Source: Cyanobacteria bacterium GSL.Bin1
GTDB lineage: Bacteria; Cyanobacteriota; Cyanobacteriia; Cyanobacteriales; Rubidibacteraceae
Reading direction: 5' to 3'
Length of the DNA: 64,000 nt
NCBI GenBank assembly: GCA_009909085.1
Contig: JAAANX010000093.1
Location: 20,019 to 84,018 of the forward strand
Shown here: positions 34,386-43,439 of the stretch, piece after piece
Position numbering within the stretch: position 1 is the first letter of the stretch
Layout of the letters: every line of letters begins with the position of its first letter
Made by a program: the position numbers and the translations under genes
The notes under the pieces: model-generated
The model's input: the letters and a program-made list of their open reading frames with translations, nothing else
What the model was told of the DNA's origin: nothing
Database searches by the model: none

Positions 34386-35384
34386 CTAAGGGGCTTGCCA
34401 AATTTTATGATGATATTGTTCGACATCTGCGTAGGGATCAACCGCTTCATGGCTATGGTCATGATGATGGTGATGATGATGTCCATGATCATGGCTATGT
34501 CCATTCCCTGCTGCCAGGCGGAACTTACACATTTCACAGTTCATTTTAACTTCACCGGTTTGGGTTTCAATTTCCCGTTCTCTCAAGACTTGTAAGAGGT
34601 TGGAATGAATTCCCATTTCCGGTAAACAAGTCATGGAAATATCAGGATACTGTTCTTGTTGCTGGGCAGTGATATTAAAGATTTTCTTCACTAAAACCCC
34701 CGTAAACAAGAAATAAGGCAAGACAATAATCCGTTTCGGTTGATAAAAACGAGCGCGATTAAATCCTTCTTCGAGGCGGGGATGGGTAATGCCAATGAAA
34801 CAGGTTTCGACTGTTTTATAACCACTTCCTTCCCATACCATACGGGCGAGTTTACAAACATCGCCATTGGCATCAGGGTCACTCGAACCCCGTCCGACAA
34901 ACAGTAAAACGGTTTCAGATCGAGGGATATTGTGAGGATTGTTTTCCGGTGAATCGAGTTCCGCAAGCCGATCGCGCCACAGATCTAAAATGCTGGGGGT
35001 AATGCCAAAGTGTCGCCCATAATTAAAGGTAATGCCAGGATGATTTTCTCGGGCGCGGTCTAATTCATTGGTGACATCAAATTTGTTATGCCTTGCTGCG
35101 AATAACAAAATCGGTAATGCGGAAAAGTCAGTGTAGCCTTGTTGGACAGCCTTTTCCACACCTTCGGCAATGGTTGGCGTGGTTAATTCCAAGAAACAAG
35201 GAATCACAGGACGAGAATGATCAAGCTGCTGATAAGCGTCAGCGAAATCAATAAAAGTTTGTCGCCCTTGTTCGTCTTTCGTGCCATGACCAATTAACAG
35301 CAAGGGACGCTGTTTCAGTAAAGGGGGTAGTTCAATCTTCGTTTTTTGGGTTGATGGTGAATAAACGATTTGGGTCAAAATCAA
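34386..35384 (-). CDS. cbiX: sirohydrochlorin chelatase, long CbiX type
   Basis: 332 residues with two chelatase half-domains. [13 protein letters not shown] holds the first metal-binding His, and [15 protein letters not shown] starts the second half. The C-terminus has MNCEMC (281-286), a MxCxxC iron-sulfur-type motif, and a His-rich tail (296-313), both known from long CbiX proteins. It inserts cobalt or iron into sirohydrochlorin for B12 or siroheme. The start must be TTG at 35384, supported by AAGGAG just upstream. Confidence 0.92.
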   Translation of the reverse strand: MILTQIVYSPSTQKTKIELPPLLKQRPLLLIGHGTKDEQGRQTFIDFADAYQQLDHSRPVIPCFLELTTPTIAEGVEKAVQQGYTDFSALPILLFAARHNKFDVTNELDRARENHPGITFNYGRHFGITPSILDLWRDRLAELDSPENNPHNIPRSETVLLFVGRGSSDPDANGDVCKLARMVWEGSGYKTVETCFIGITHPRLEEGFNRARFYQPKRIIVLPYFLFTGVLVKKIFNITAQQQEQYPDISMTCLPEMGIHSNLLQVLREREIETQTGEVKMNCEMCKFRLAAGNGHSHDHGHHHHHHHDHSHEAVDPYADVEQYHHKIWQAP

Positions 35385-35540
35385 AACTCCTTGCTCGCTA
35401 GTTCGATTGTAGGCGAGTTGTAAGCGCCTTGCTATCTTAACGGATTTTCCAATAAGTAGAAATGCTGGGGAGGGGGGTTAGTGGTGAAGGGGAGATGGGG
35501 AGAGGGGAGAGACAAGGAAGACAAGGAGAAGATTTAATTC

Positions 35541-35573
35541 CCGACTCACGAATGACGAATGACGAATGACAAA
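35541..35573. repeat. tandem CGAATGA heptads beside mltA
   Basis: Three consecutive seven-base units CGAATGA occur at about 35550-35570, a clear short tandem array just 3' of mltA. To its left, from 35461, is a purine-rich stretch of GGGGAGA-type repeats. Confidence 0.6.
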
Positions 35574-35575
35574 TT

Positions 35576-36712
35576 TCACTCTTTCAAGAATAGATAATAC
35601 AGTTGCCCTGTCCAATCCACGATGCCTGCTTTCCGTCCGGCATTTTCGCCCGTGCCCATAAAGATATCCACTCGTCCTGCCCCTTGAATCGCGCTCCCCG
35701 TATCTTGATCTAAAACGTAATGACTGACCAGTGGCGTTTGAATTTCATTGTTAGCAGTAATCTCAGGAAATTGGGTATGCAGTAGCGCTAATGCCCCTGG
35801 TGGCATCAAAGATTTATCAGTGGCAATGCTGCGTTGTGCTGTGACAGGAACGCCTAAACTGCCCGTTGCCGGTGCGCCTTGGGTTTCTCGAAAGAAGACA
35901 AAACTTTTATTGCGCGGTAGGTAAGTGCTGAGTTGTTCGGGGTGTTGCTCAAAATATTGCATTAAACGGGGAAGAGAGAGTTCATCCCGCTCAAAAATCC
36001 CAGCTTTAACTAATTCACCGCCAATGCTGGTGTAAGGATGCTCAGTTTTTCCCGCATAGCCAATTGCTAAAATGCTGCCATCTCCTAACTGCAGCCGTGC
36101 TGAGCCTTGAACGTGGATTAAAAAGGCTTCTAGGCGATCGCGCAACCAAGCAATTTCTAAACCCGCTAGGGGACTATTTTTCCCTTCTCCGTGCCTCCCT
36201 TCAAGTTCGCTGCGGGTGGGATGGGGAGAAGACCACTGTTCAAAGTTCGTCGGTCGTTGATAAATCGGATAACGATATTCAGCAGTGGGAACGCGACTTG
36301 CGGCATAAACCGGTTCAAAATAGCCGGTAAAGTGAACCGTTCCCTGTTGATCCTGTCCCACGGCTTGATACAACGCAAATTCTTGTTTAACGGCATGGGC
36401 AAAGGCTTCTGGGCTGGGAGACGTGCGCAGGAGTTGCCGAAAGCGAATTAAAGAGCGATAAGCGCGATCGCGCGTAATGCCAGCAACAGGATACTCGGCA
36501 TAAGCTTCGGCGGCACTGGGCTGCTCCAGATACTGCAAACTGTGGTTAATGGCTCTTAAAAGACCCGCTTTATCTTCCCATTTTGCCTCTAGGTTCAATT
36601 CTGACGGCAGTTGTTGGGATGAGACTTTTTCTAAGGGGAAACTCATGGCGGGTAATGCCGAGAATGCAACCCCCAACCCGACAGACAGACTCACCAGTAA
36701 AGATTTCATCAT
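35576..36712 (-). CDS. mltA: murein transglycosylase A (MltA, 3D domain)
   Basis: 378 residues with a signal peptide (LLVSLSVGLGVAFSALPAMSFP), an MltA beta-barrel domain (TGYFEPVYAASRVPTAEYRYPIY, HVQGSARLQLGDG) and a C-terminal 3D domain with its Asp triad (YVLDQDTGSAIQGAGRVDIFMG). It cleaves peptidoglycan glycan strands to 1,6-anhydro products outside the cytoplasmic membrane. No lipobox Cys follows the signal, so it is probably secreted rather than a lipoprotein. Its ATG overlaps the preceding stop by one base (TAATG), so it is coupled to the small upstream gene. Confidence 0.93.
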   Translation of the reverse strand: MMKSLLVSLSVGLGVAFSALPAMSFPLEKVSSQQLPSELNLEAKWEDKAGLLRAINHSLQYLEQPSAAEAYAEYPVAGITRDRAYRSLIRFRQLLRTSPSPEAFAHAVKQEFALYQAVGQDQQGTVHFTGYFEPVYAASRVPTAEYRYPIYQRPTNFEQWSSPHPTRSELEGRHGEGKNSPLAGLEIAWLRDRLEAFLIHVQGSARLQLGDGSILAIGYAGKTEHPYTSIGGELVKAGIFERDELSLPRLMQYFEQHPEQLSTYLPRNKSFVFFRETQGAPATGSLGVPVTAQRSIATDKSLMPPGALALLHTQFPEITANNEIQTPLVSHYVLDQDTGSAIQGAGRVDIFMGTGENAGRKAGIVDWTGQLYYLFLKE

Positions 36713-36963
36713 TAAAACCGTTCTACACTACCCGCAAATAAGGGTTCCACTCGAATTGCCAACACACTCGATGGGCGCAGCACCATATATTCCCCCTGAA
36801 TATTTTTAATCGGAACACTGATAAAGTCATTTGACTCTCCCTTAGGCTTCAGTTCTCCGGTGTACCATTTTTGGAAATCTTGAATCGTGGGAAAACGGAC
36901 TTCTTCGCGATGACCACCCGTTAAAAATAAATAGACGGCATACTCATCTGGGGTGCGTGGCAT
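36712..36963 (-). CDS. small conserved cyanobacterial protein coupled to mltA
   Basis: 83 residues from the ATG at 36963 (MPRTPDEYAVYLFLTGG), following a GGAG ribosome site 11 bases upstream. The protein is beta-rich (REEVRFPTIQDFQKWY, then FISVPIKNIQGEYMVLRP) and has no signal peptide. A longer frame reaching into the transposon end is rejected. Family not recognised by name. Overlap with mltA (TAATG) shows they form one unit, and the TnpB element has landed just upstream, possibly separating them from an older promoter. Confidence 0.75.
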   Translation of the reverse strand: MPRTPDEYAVYLFLTGGHREEVRFPTIQDFQKWYTGELKPKGESNDFISVPIKNIQGEYMVLRPSSVLAIRVEPLFAGSVERF

Positions 36964-37013
36964 AAAATTAACTCCTGATCCGTGAGGTTGATATTGAAGT
37001 GACTTCCTCCCGA

Positions 37014-37036
37014 CTCTCATCCTAGCGGATAGAGAG
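37014..37036 (-). ncRNA. 3' stem-loop of a likely TnpB guide RNA (reRNA/omega RNA)
   Basis: The hairpin at the end of tnpB, followed by GGGAGGAAGTCAC and then host sequence, has the arrangement of the TnpB-associated RNA. In that RNA the scaffold ends at the transposon right end and the guide is copied from flanking DNA (here from about 36999 downward). Only the terminal stem is visible by eye; the full RNA should overlap the last 100 or so bases of tnpB. Confidence 0.5.
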
Positions 37037-38302
37037 CGGGCTTCCACTGTCGCCAATGGAATCTTGCTCTCCTACCCTACCCGAAGATAGATTGCGCCAC
37101 TTATCTACAACAAAGTTGCCCGACAGTACGACTTGAGAGCCAATTTCTTGCTTTTCGCGAGTCCCGCGATACGTTTCTTCGCCTCTATTACATATTTCTT
37201 GACCAGAGGCTATATCTCTATCTACAACATACCCACACTCATGACATTCGCTCAGCCGAACGCTCAAATCTTTTCTAACTTCAGCACGGCAATTAGGACA
37301 TACTTGACTCGTCCCACGATGGTCAACGCGCCCAACAAAGACATCTCTTCTCTTGGCTACATACTCTAAGATGTCTCGTTGCTTTCCAAAAGCAGCATCA
37401 ACTGTATGTTTACCCAGCATCCCTTTTGCCATAATACGGAAGTCGCAGTCTTCTATATAGATTGTGTCTGCCATGTCACAAAGCTTATGAGCGAGTTTGA
37501 ATTGATAATCAGTGCGCTTGAATGCTATGTGGTTATGTTGTTTAGCTACTTTGATTCGAGCTTTCTCGTAATTTTTCCCCCGTTTCATCTTTCTCGACAG
37601 ACGCTTTTGTAGCACTTTCAGCCGACTGTAGGCTGTCTTGAAAAATTTAGGTCTTTTTTCGGTATACCCGTCGCTCGTCGCTATATACGAAAGCAACCCA
37701 ACATCTACACCAATTGCATGACCATGAGGTACTGGATTAGAAAGCTCGAAATCTGATTCTATCGCTACCACCGCAAACCAACCTATTGCTTTTTTGACTA
37801 CCCGTACTTGCTTGATCATGAAACCTTTGGGTATCGGTCTATGCAAATTGATTTGTACTTTTCCTAGTTTCGGCAATTGGATTTGCCACCCAGTTAGTGG
37901 GTTAGTTTTGAACTGAGGGAACAACATTGACTTCATCTGCCCAAATTTCTTGAATCTAGGGAAGCCATAACCTCTAGCTCTGAATGAATCCCAACTATCA
38001 TGTAACCGTCTGATATTGGTTTGTAGCACCTGAGACGGGACTGCTTTTAGTCGTGGGAACTTTTTCTTTGCTTTTGGTAGATTGTTTTGTTGCTGGTGGT
38101 AACTAGGAAACGGATAATCCGCAGCCATGATATATTCTGATTCTAAGCTGCACCTATCAATCGGACACTTCCTAGAAGCAATCCAGTCTTTTAGTTCTCG
38201 CAGTGCATAGTTATAAGACAGGCGCAAAGTTTCCAACCACTCATTGAGCAGTTGGATTTGCTGTAAATCTGGGTATATGCGATAGCGATAATTTAGAATC
38301 AT
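37022..38302 (-). CDS. tnpB: TnpB, RNA-guided transposon nuclease
   Basis: 426 residues. The split RuvC site is intact: Asp in AIGVDVGLLSYIATSDG, Glu in IYIEDCDFRIM, Asp in YVVDRDIASG. The zinc ribbon has two CxxC pairs (CPNCRAEV, CHECGYVV). The N-terminal helix-turn-helix and beta-barrel wedge are in place (RYRIYPDLQQIQLLNEWLE). TnpB cuts double-stranded DNA beside a transposon-associated motif using a guide RNA from the element end, and is the ancestor of Cas12. The gene looks undamaged, so it may be active even without TnpA. Confidence 0.93.
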   Translation of the reverse strand: MILNYRYRIYPDLQQIQLLNEWLETLRLSYNYALRELKDWIASRKCPIDRCSLESEYIMAADYPFPSYHQQQNNLPKAKKKFPRLKAVPSQVLQTNIRRLHDSWDSFRARGYGFPRFKKFGQMKSMLFPQFKTNPLTGWQIQLPKLGKVQINLHRPIPKGFMIKQVRVVKKAIGWFAVVAIESDFELSNPVPHGHAIGVDVGLLSYIATSDGYTEKRPKFFKTAYSRLKVLQKRLSRKMKRGKNYEKARIKVAKQHNHIAFKRTDYQFKLAHKLCDMADTIYIEDCDFRIMAKGMLGKHTVDAAFGKQRDILEYVAKRRDVFVGRVDHRGTSQVCPNCRAEVRKDLSVRLSECHECGYVVDRDIASGQEICNRGEETYRGTREKQEIGSQVVLSGNFVVDKWRNLSSGRVGEQDSIGDSGSPLSIR

Positions 38303-38500
38303 AGAACTATTCTACCACAAGCAAAGGTTTACGGTAGAATGTATATCTGCGAGGCATCGAACCTCTTGATATACTTGAGGGATGTGTGTATCCCGACGCT
38401 GATTCAAAGAATACAGCGCGGGACTTACAGCCCCTCAAACTCCCCGACAGTTAAGGCAATAGGAAACAGTGTTATCAGTATGCCCGAATCGACAAGATTC

Positions 38501-38959
38501 TCATTCACTCGCCATGGTTCTAACAATATCACCGCGTGTAATAATACCGACCACTTTTCCCGCTTCATCCACAACAGGTAAGCGACGAACTTCCCGCTTG
38601 TGCATGAGATGAGCTGCTTCTTTCAGGGGGCGATCGCCGGTAATGGAAATAGCACGATCCGTCATTACTTCCTCAACGGTTTGTCCCAGTGCCTTATGGA
38701 GTTCTTTTTCATACCGCGCAGGGTTTTCTAAGTAAATGACACTATCCAAAAACATGAAATAGGGCGGCGGATCAACCCCGGTTTCTTGCCACATCAAATC
38801 TGCTTCTGATAACACCCCGACTAATTTCCCTTCTTTATTTACCACGGGTAAACCACTAATTTTGTTTTCCACCAATACTTTAATTGCTTCTTTGAGTGGG
38901 GTGTCAGGTTGAACAACAGCCGGGTTGGCTGTCATTACATCGGCAACAGTTTTCGACAT
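38501..38959 (-). CDS. CBS-domain protein
   Basis: 152 residues made of two CBS motifs: VADVMTANPAVVQPDTPLKEAI with LVGVLSEADL, then VEEVMTDRAISITGDRPLKEAA with VVGIITRGDIVRTM. A stand-alone CBS pair usually binds adenosyl ligands and acts as an energy or redox sensor. An insertion between the motifs (ETGVDPPPYFMFLDSVIYL) is common in cyanobacterial and plant CBS proteins. It is a single gene leftward, next to the TnpB element. Confidence 0.9.
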   Translation of the reverse strand: MSKTVADVMTANPAVVQPDTPLKEAIKVLVENKISGLPVVNKEGKLVGVLSEADLMWQETGVDPPPYFMFLDSVIYLENPARYEKELHKALGQTVEEVMTDRAISITGDRPLKEAAHLMHKREVRRLPVVDEAGKVVGIITRGDIVRTMASE

Positions 38960-39044
38960 GAGCGGATTAGCCTTTCAATAACGAATGAGGAGCAACCTTT
39001 ATTTTCCCATTAAACGACCGGGAGTGACAACGGATTAGCTGAGC

Positions 39045-40313
39045 TTACAATAGTTTAGTCGTTTCACCAGCGCGAACATCGCGCTTCAACATCAAACTAG
39101 CAATAATAATCCCCACAATGGCTAATAGTCCCATCGGATAAAAGGCATAGGTATAACTGCCAAACCAGTCCCGAATTTGCCCCGCGACAAGGGTACCGAT
39201 CAAAGCCCCTACCCCATAAGCGGTAAAGACGATCCCATAATTTTGGGCATAGTCATCGGGGTTAAATAAGCGCAAGGTAGCAGTCGGCGCCAGCGCCAGC
39301 CATCCTCCTAAACAAAACCAGAATAAACAGAAGGCAACCAAATAAGTGCTCACTTGTCCGGGTTGGGCATTTGCCATCATGATACAAGCGATTAAAATGA
39401 GTGTGTAAGAACCAATCGCGACCAACCGTGGGGGAAAACGATCACTGAGCCAGCCAAACAGCGGACGACTGAATCCATTAAACAAGGCAAATAAAGAGAC
39501 ACTGGTGGCAGCTACCCCCGCATCAATTTCAATCATTTCTTCACCCACTGGGCTCGAAATGCCGATCGCGCTTAACCCGACAAAAGTGCCGATGGTATAG
39601 CAAATCCATAAGCCGTAAAAAGAGGGACTTTTCAGTAAGTGGGGTGGATAAGTGACTGGGGGAGGAACCGCAGTGGCTTCGGCAACGGATCTCGGCTGTT
39701 GCCAATCTTTCGGAGGTAATTTTAACGTCAGCGCGATCGCGAGAATAATTAAGGTAAAGACGATCCCTAAAATCAGCAAGGTCGGTCGTGCCTGATAGCG
39801 ATCAATGAGACTCTTTGCTAAAGGGGCGGTAATCAAAGGTGATAAACCAAAGCCAACAATGGTTAACCCCACCGCTAACCCTTTTCGATCGGGAAACCAA
39901 CGGGCAGCGACAACCATGGGAACTCCATAAGTAATCCCGACCCCCATCCCTACAATTACTCCATACGTCAAGGTTAAGACCACAATATTCTGAGCAAAAC
40001 TAGCGAGAATATAGCCTAAGCCCACCGTTAGCCCGCCAATCGCTGTCATGCGGGCTGTACCCACTCTTGGAATTAAAAAGCCGGCAATGGGCATAAACGT
40101 CGCATAAAAGACTAAGGCAATGGTATAAGGGAGCAGACTTTCGGTTGCATTGAGTCCCAATTCAGTTTCGAGGGGGTTTCTAAAAATACTCCAAGAATAA
40201 ACAGTTCCTAAACAGAGAAGAACAATCATTCCTAACGGAATCAGCAACCACCGCCCCTGAGTTGCCGGTAGCCCTAATACTTTCAAATCTTGGTTACTCT
40301 TAGGACTTGCCAT
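39045..40313 (-). CDS. MFS transporter, oxalate/formate antiporter-like (OFA family)
   Basis: About 422 residues from the ATG at 40313 (MASPKSNQ), with 12 predicted helices. The OFA hallmark start is visible (RWLLIPLGMIVLLCLGTVYSWSIF), with the MFS loop motif GWLSDRFPPRLV between helices 8 and 9 region. A start 44 codons upstream is possible but adds a soluble, non-conserved leader. OFA carriers exchange small carboxylates; the substrate here is unknown. A second, different MFS gene lies at 53595. Confidence 0.87.
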   Translation of the reverse strand: MASPKSNQDLKVLGLPATQGRWLLIPLGMIVLLCLGTVYSWSIFRNPLETELGLNATESLLPYTIALVFYATFMPIAGFLIPRVGTARMTAIGGLTVGLGYILASFAQNIVVLTLTYGVIVGMGVGITYGVPMVVAARWFPDRKGLAVGLTIVGFGLSPLITAPLAKSLIDRYQARPTLLILGIVFTLIILAIALTLKLPPKDWQQPRSVAEATAVPPPVTYPPHLLKSPSFYGLWICYTIGTFVGLSAIGISSPVGEEMIEIDAGVAATSVSLFALFNGFSRPLFGWLSDRFPPRLVAIGSYTLILIACIMMANAQPGQVSTYLVAFCLFWFCLGGWLALAPTATLRLFNPDDYAQNYGIVFTAYGVGALIGTLVAGQIRDWFGSYTYAFYPMGLLAIVGIIIASLMLKRDVRAGETTKLL

Positions 40314-40516
40314 AACTGACTTGCTTGTCTCCCTAGCTAATGATCTATATTTTTTTTTGATCCATTGTCTTTGCTCAATCGGAGAAAGCTCCGGAGGCGG
40401 ATCGCAAATTTTCCCAATTTTACGCAAATTCCCCAAATTCGTCAAAATTTTACCGGGACACTTAGAGGGGACTATCCTGCCCAGCAGGCAGAGTCAGCAC
40501 TGGCTACTGAGCGCTG

Positions 40517-41731
40517 CTATTCCAGGGCAAATTGAGACCCCCAACGATCTTGAGGAAGAAAGGCGCGATCCATCGGTAACGGGGCAACCGGTTCGGCGAG
40601 GAGAAAAGTTCCTTCGAGAATTTGTTGTTTCAAGAGATCTGCGACTTCGCGCGATCGCGCAATACTGGCTAAAGGAGCGGTGCGCACAGTTTCCCCTTCG
40701 ATTTTAATGGTACCGCTTTTCAGTTGCTGGTAATTGACTAAACCAAAAGTGGGACGCACCCGCCGCGGAATGGAAAAATCCACAACCGGTGCAACAATCT
40801 CTTCATCTTTAATCGCACAATGGGCAACCGCTTCTTCAGTGAGCATGGGGAGGGGAATGCCAACGCCTAACATCAGAGAAGGACCATAATTGCGGAAATA
40901 ACACCCCCTTACCCATCGCGAACTCATGGCTTTAGCATCACCGACTAAGGTTAACGTGGCGGCTGGACCAATGGGGGTTTGATTCTCGAGTCGCCGTTGT
41001 TTGGGGAAATGTTGGGTGCCTTCAGCGGCAATATAGCCCACCCCCCCGCCGAGAAAAATGCGAGTACCAATGCCAATTAACTGGAGCTTTGGATCATTGA
41101 ATAAGGGCGCGATCGCGCCCGGAGAAGAATAAACAGCATTCCCTAAATTGGGATGTAAGGGACCTAAATAAGTGTAGAGGACTCGTTCCCCGGCATTCAC
41201 CCCAACGATGAAATTTTGATAAACGTTGCGGGGGTTATAGAGATAAAACTGATTAATGGTTTCACGAGTGACGGTTGTTTGAAACGAGGCGCGCGGATAA
41301 CAATCACTCACTTGTCCAATTGCTTTTAGTTGTACGGGTTGACCGGCAATTAAATCTTGGATCACATGACCGCCACCGCGTTCCCGATAGGAAACCCCAA
41401 GACGCGTTTCTAACTCGCTGGTTTCGCCAGAGCTACTATAATCTGGACTCGCCGTTGCACCAATGTAGAGATCAACTGCTCCTAATCCGGTGTAAACGGG
41501 GACACTATCCAGCCAGCATTGTCGAATATTAATCGGCGGATCCGTATGTCCCAGATTAATCATTGCTCCCGATGACTCCATCGGCTCAAAGGTTCCCGTA
41601 GTTACCACATCCACTTCTTTCGCGACTTGGCTGACCCCTTTTTCTGCAACTTGGGCTTTTAACTCTTCTACCGTCCAGACAACGGCTTTTTGATCTTTGA
41701 TCTTTTCGTTAATCTCCGCGATCGTCCGCAT
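40517..41731 (-). CDS. DUF39/HcyBio family protein (homocysteine biosynthesis)
   Basis: 404 residues from MRTIAEINEKI (ATG at 41731; a start 12 codons earlier is less likely). Family features include VVTTGTFEPMESSGAMINLG, GGGHVIQDLIAG, GTRIFLGGGVGYIAAEGTQH and a conserved Cys in WVRGCYFRNYG. DUF39 proteins in methanogens and sulfate reducers make homocysteine from aspartate semialdehyde and sulfide. In cyanobacteria the role is less certain. No CBS or ferredoxin partner is adjacent. Family assignment is firm, the reaction is by analogy. Confidence 0.87.
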   Translation of the reverse strand: MRTIAEINEKIKDQKAVVWTVEELKAQVAEKGVSQVAKEVDVVTTGTFEPMESSGAMINLGHTDPPINIRQCWLDSVPVYTGLGAVDLYIGATASPDYSSSGETSELETRLGVSYRERGGGHVIQDLIAGQPVQLKAIGQVSDCYPRASFQTTVTRETINQFYLYNPRNVYQNFIVGVNAGERVLYTYLGPLHPNLGNAVYSSPGAIAPLFNDPKLQLIGIGTRIFLGGGVGYIAAEGTQHFPKQRRLENQTPIGPAATLTLVGDAKAMSSRWVRGCYFRNYGPSLMLGVGIPLPMLTEEAVAHCAIKDEEIVAPVVDFSIPRRVRPTFGLVNYQQLKSGTIKIEGETVRTAPLASIARSREVADLLKQQILEGTFLLAEPVAPLPMDRAFLPQDRWGSQFALE

Positions 41732-42027
41732 CGTGATTCTTAGAATGTGGGTTGAACTCGAATCCATTTAACCATATCAGATCCCAGGAATAGAGGACGA
41801 TCATTCTTCGTTTCATGAAGTTACTATTTGGGAAGAGTGCGCTATCAGTAAGATTTAATTGCCAATTTTAAGGATTTTTCGTTTTTGGAAATAAAAAAGG
41901 CGTGATCATGACTATCCCTTGCGATATAATAAACCAAAGCAATTAAGCAACCATTAACGCTTCTAAAATAGAGCATAAATATAATTTTTTTGCTGTTCTT
42001 TTAGCGTTCTTCCAATCCAATTAAAAA

Positions 42028-42735
42028 TTGAAAGTTTATCTGATCGGTGCCGGCTTAGGTCGCCCTCAATATTTAACCCAACAAGCGCGACAACACTTAG
42101 AAAAAGCAGATATTTTAATTTATGATGCATTAGTTGATGAAGCAATTTTAGATCTTGTTTCTTCCTATTGCCGAAAAATTTATGTCGGAAAACGAGGGGG
42201 AAAACCCAGTACCCCTCAGAGTGAAATTAATCGTCTTTTAGTGGAGTCTGCCCAACAAAATCAACACGTTGTTCGTCTCAAAAATGGCGATCCGTTTATT
42301 TTTGGTCGCGCCCGAGAAGAAGTAGAGGCTCTAAAAACCATTGGCTGCGATGTAGAAGTTATTCCCGGTTTATCCTCAGCAATGACGGCTCCTCTCCTTG
42401 CCGGAATCCCCCTCACCGATAAAGTTTTAAGTCGCAGTTTTAGTGTCATTACCGCTCATGAACCAGCCCAATTAGAGTGGGAGGCTTTAGCAAGAATTGA
42501 TACGCTGGTGATTTTAATGGGCGGTCGAAACTTAGCCCTGATTACTGAGCAATTAATGCTAGCAGGAAAAGCCAGTTCTTGTCCCATTGCCATTATTCGG
42601 AAAGCAGGAACTGATGAGCAACAAGTATGGGTAGGAACTTTAGAAACGATTGTTGAAATCACCCAAGGCAATCAACTTTCTCCCACGGTCATGGTTGTGG
42701 GAGAAGTGGTTAGTTTAAGGTCTCTGTTTTCATAA
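42028..42735 (+). CDS. cobA: uroporphyrinogen-III C-methyltransferase
   Basis: 235 residues, with the SUMT signature VYLIGAGLGRPQYLT at the start. It also has LVDEAILDLV, RLKNGDPFIFGRAREE, and VIPGLSSAMTAPLLAGIPLT. It transfers two methyl groups from SAM to uroporphyrinogen III, giving precorrin-2 for siroheme and B12. The start is TTG at 42028, since no ATG is in place, and no strong ribosome site is visible. Its last six bases overlap the end of the convergent surE. Confidence 0.92.
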   Translation: MKVYLIGAGLGRPQYLTQQARQHLEKADILIYDALVDEAILDLVSSYCRKIYVGKRGGKPSTPQSEINRLLVESAQQNQHVVRLKNGDPFIFGRAREEVEALKTIGCDVEVIPGLSSAMTAPLLAGIPLTDKVLSRSFSVITAHEPAQLEWEALARIDTLVILMGGRNLALITEQLMLAGKASSCPIAIIRKAGTDEQQVWVGTLETIVEITQGNQLSPTVMVVGEVVSLRSLFS

Positions 42736-43401
42736 CTTGAATTGGGAAACGGCAATATTTCCGGAAAAACAAATATCAACATCGCTTCCTTTTTGACGCT
42801 GACGCTTACCGTATTCTCCTTGATAATGATACCGTTCGCCATCAAAATGATAGACAACCGGTAAGGGTTGTTTGCCTCCCTCACAAAAGATAATTTCCGG
42901 ATCGTTTGATCCAGGTTCTAAATGAGGTAAATTGACATTCCAATAACATCCTTCCGGCAAAGACAAGGGTAGTAATGTCTCTAAAACTTTGCCACTCCAA
43001 CGGGCGGCAAGTGTCCAATCAATTTCTAAGGGTCGTTTGCGCCAATGGGAAATGGCAATCCCTTTTTTACCCAAAAAAACCGCTTCTCGCACAGCAGCCA
43101 CGGTTCCTGAAATGTAAATGTCTGCCCCTAAATTGCCACCGGCATTAATCCCAGAAATAACCCATTCCGCATCCGGAAACAGTTGGGTAACACCAATGCG
43201 AACACAATCGGCTGGAGTACCATCAACACTATAGGTTTGCTCGGAATGCTTTTGCAACTTTAAGCCCCGTTTCGTCGTCACTTGATGTCCACAACCAGAA
43301 AGTTCCGTTTCGGGAGCGATGATAATTCCTTGTTCTTGAATTGCCGTTTGCAGGGCTTTAATTCCAGGGGCTTGAAACCCATCGTCGTTCGTTAAAATCA
43401 T
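42730..43401 (-). CDS. surE: 5'/3'-nucleotidase SurE
   Basis: 223 residues with the metal-binding N-terminus MILTNDDGFQAPGI (Asp-Asp pair), SGCGHQVT, WVISGINAGGNLGADIYISGTVAAVREAVF, and VNLPH near the middle. SurE removes phosphate from nucleoside monophosphates and helps stationary-phase survival. It reads leftward and converges on cobA with a six-base overlap. The divergent SIMPL gene begins 38 bases upstream. Confidence 0.93.
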   Translation of the reverse strand: MILTNDDGFQAPGIKALQTAIQEQGIIIAPETELSGCGHQVTTKRGLKLQKHSEQTYSVDGTPADCVRIGVTQLFPDAEWVISGINAGGNLGADIYISGTVAAVREAVFLGKKGIAISHWRKRPLEIDWTLAARWSGKVLETLLPLSLPEGCYWNVNLPHLEPGSNDPEIIFCEGGKQPLPVVYHFDGERYHYQGEYGKRQRQKGSDVDICFSGNIAVSQFKL

Positions 43402-43439
43402 GCTATTTTTAGGCTTGTTTCATAGAGAGATATTACAAA

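Larger units (their letters stand above)
37000..38460 (-). mobile_element. IS200/IS605-type element carrying only tnpB
   Basis: A single tnpB gene with no tnpA transposase, flanked by subterminal hairpins. At the right end CTCTCATCC (37014-37022) pairs with GGAT and GAGAG (37027-37036) around the TnpB stop codon, followed by GGGAGGAAGTCAC on the coding strand. At the left, TTCTACC/GGTAGAA (38311-38340) and GGGAT/ATCCC near 38380 form hairpins. The right boundary near 37000 is fairly secure; the left one is approximate. The element would need tnpA in trans to move. Confidence 0.65.

Noticed and set aside
34436..34500. ATG/GATGATGG-like repeats resembling a microsatellite
   Set aside because: They encode the His-rich tail of CbiX on the other strand, so the repetition is explained by the protein.
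39045..40445. longer N-terminus for the MFS carrier starting at 40445
   Set aside because: The extra 44 residues are polar and unlike OFA-family starts; the ATG at 40313 fits better.
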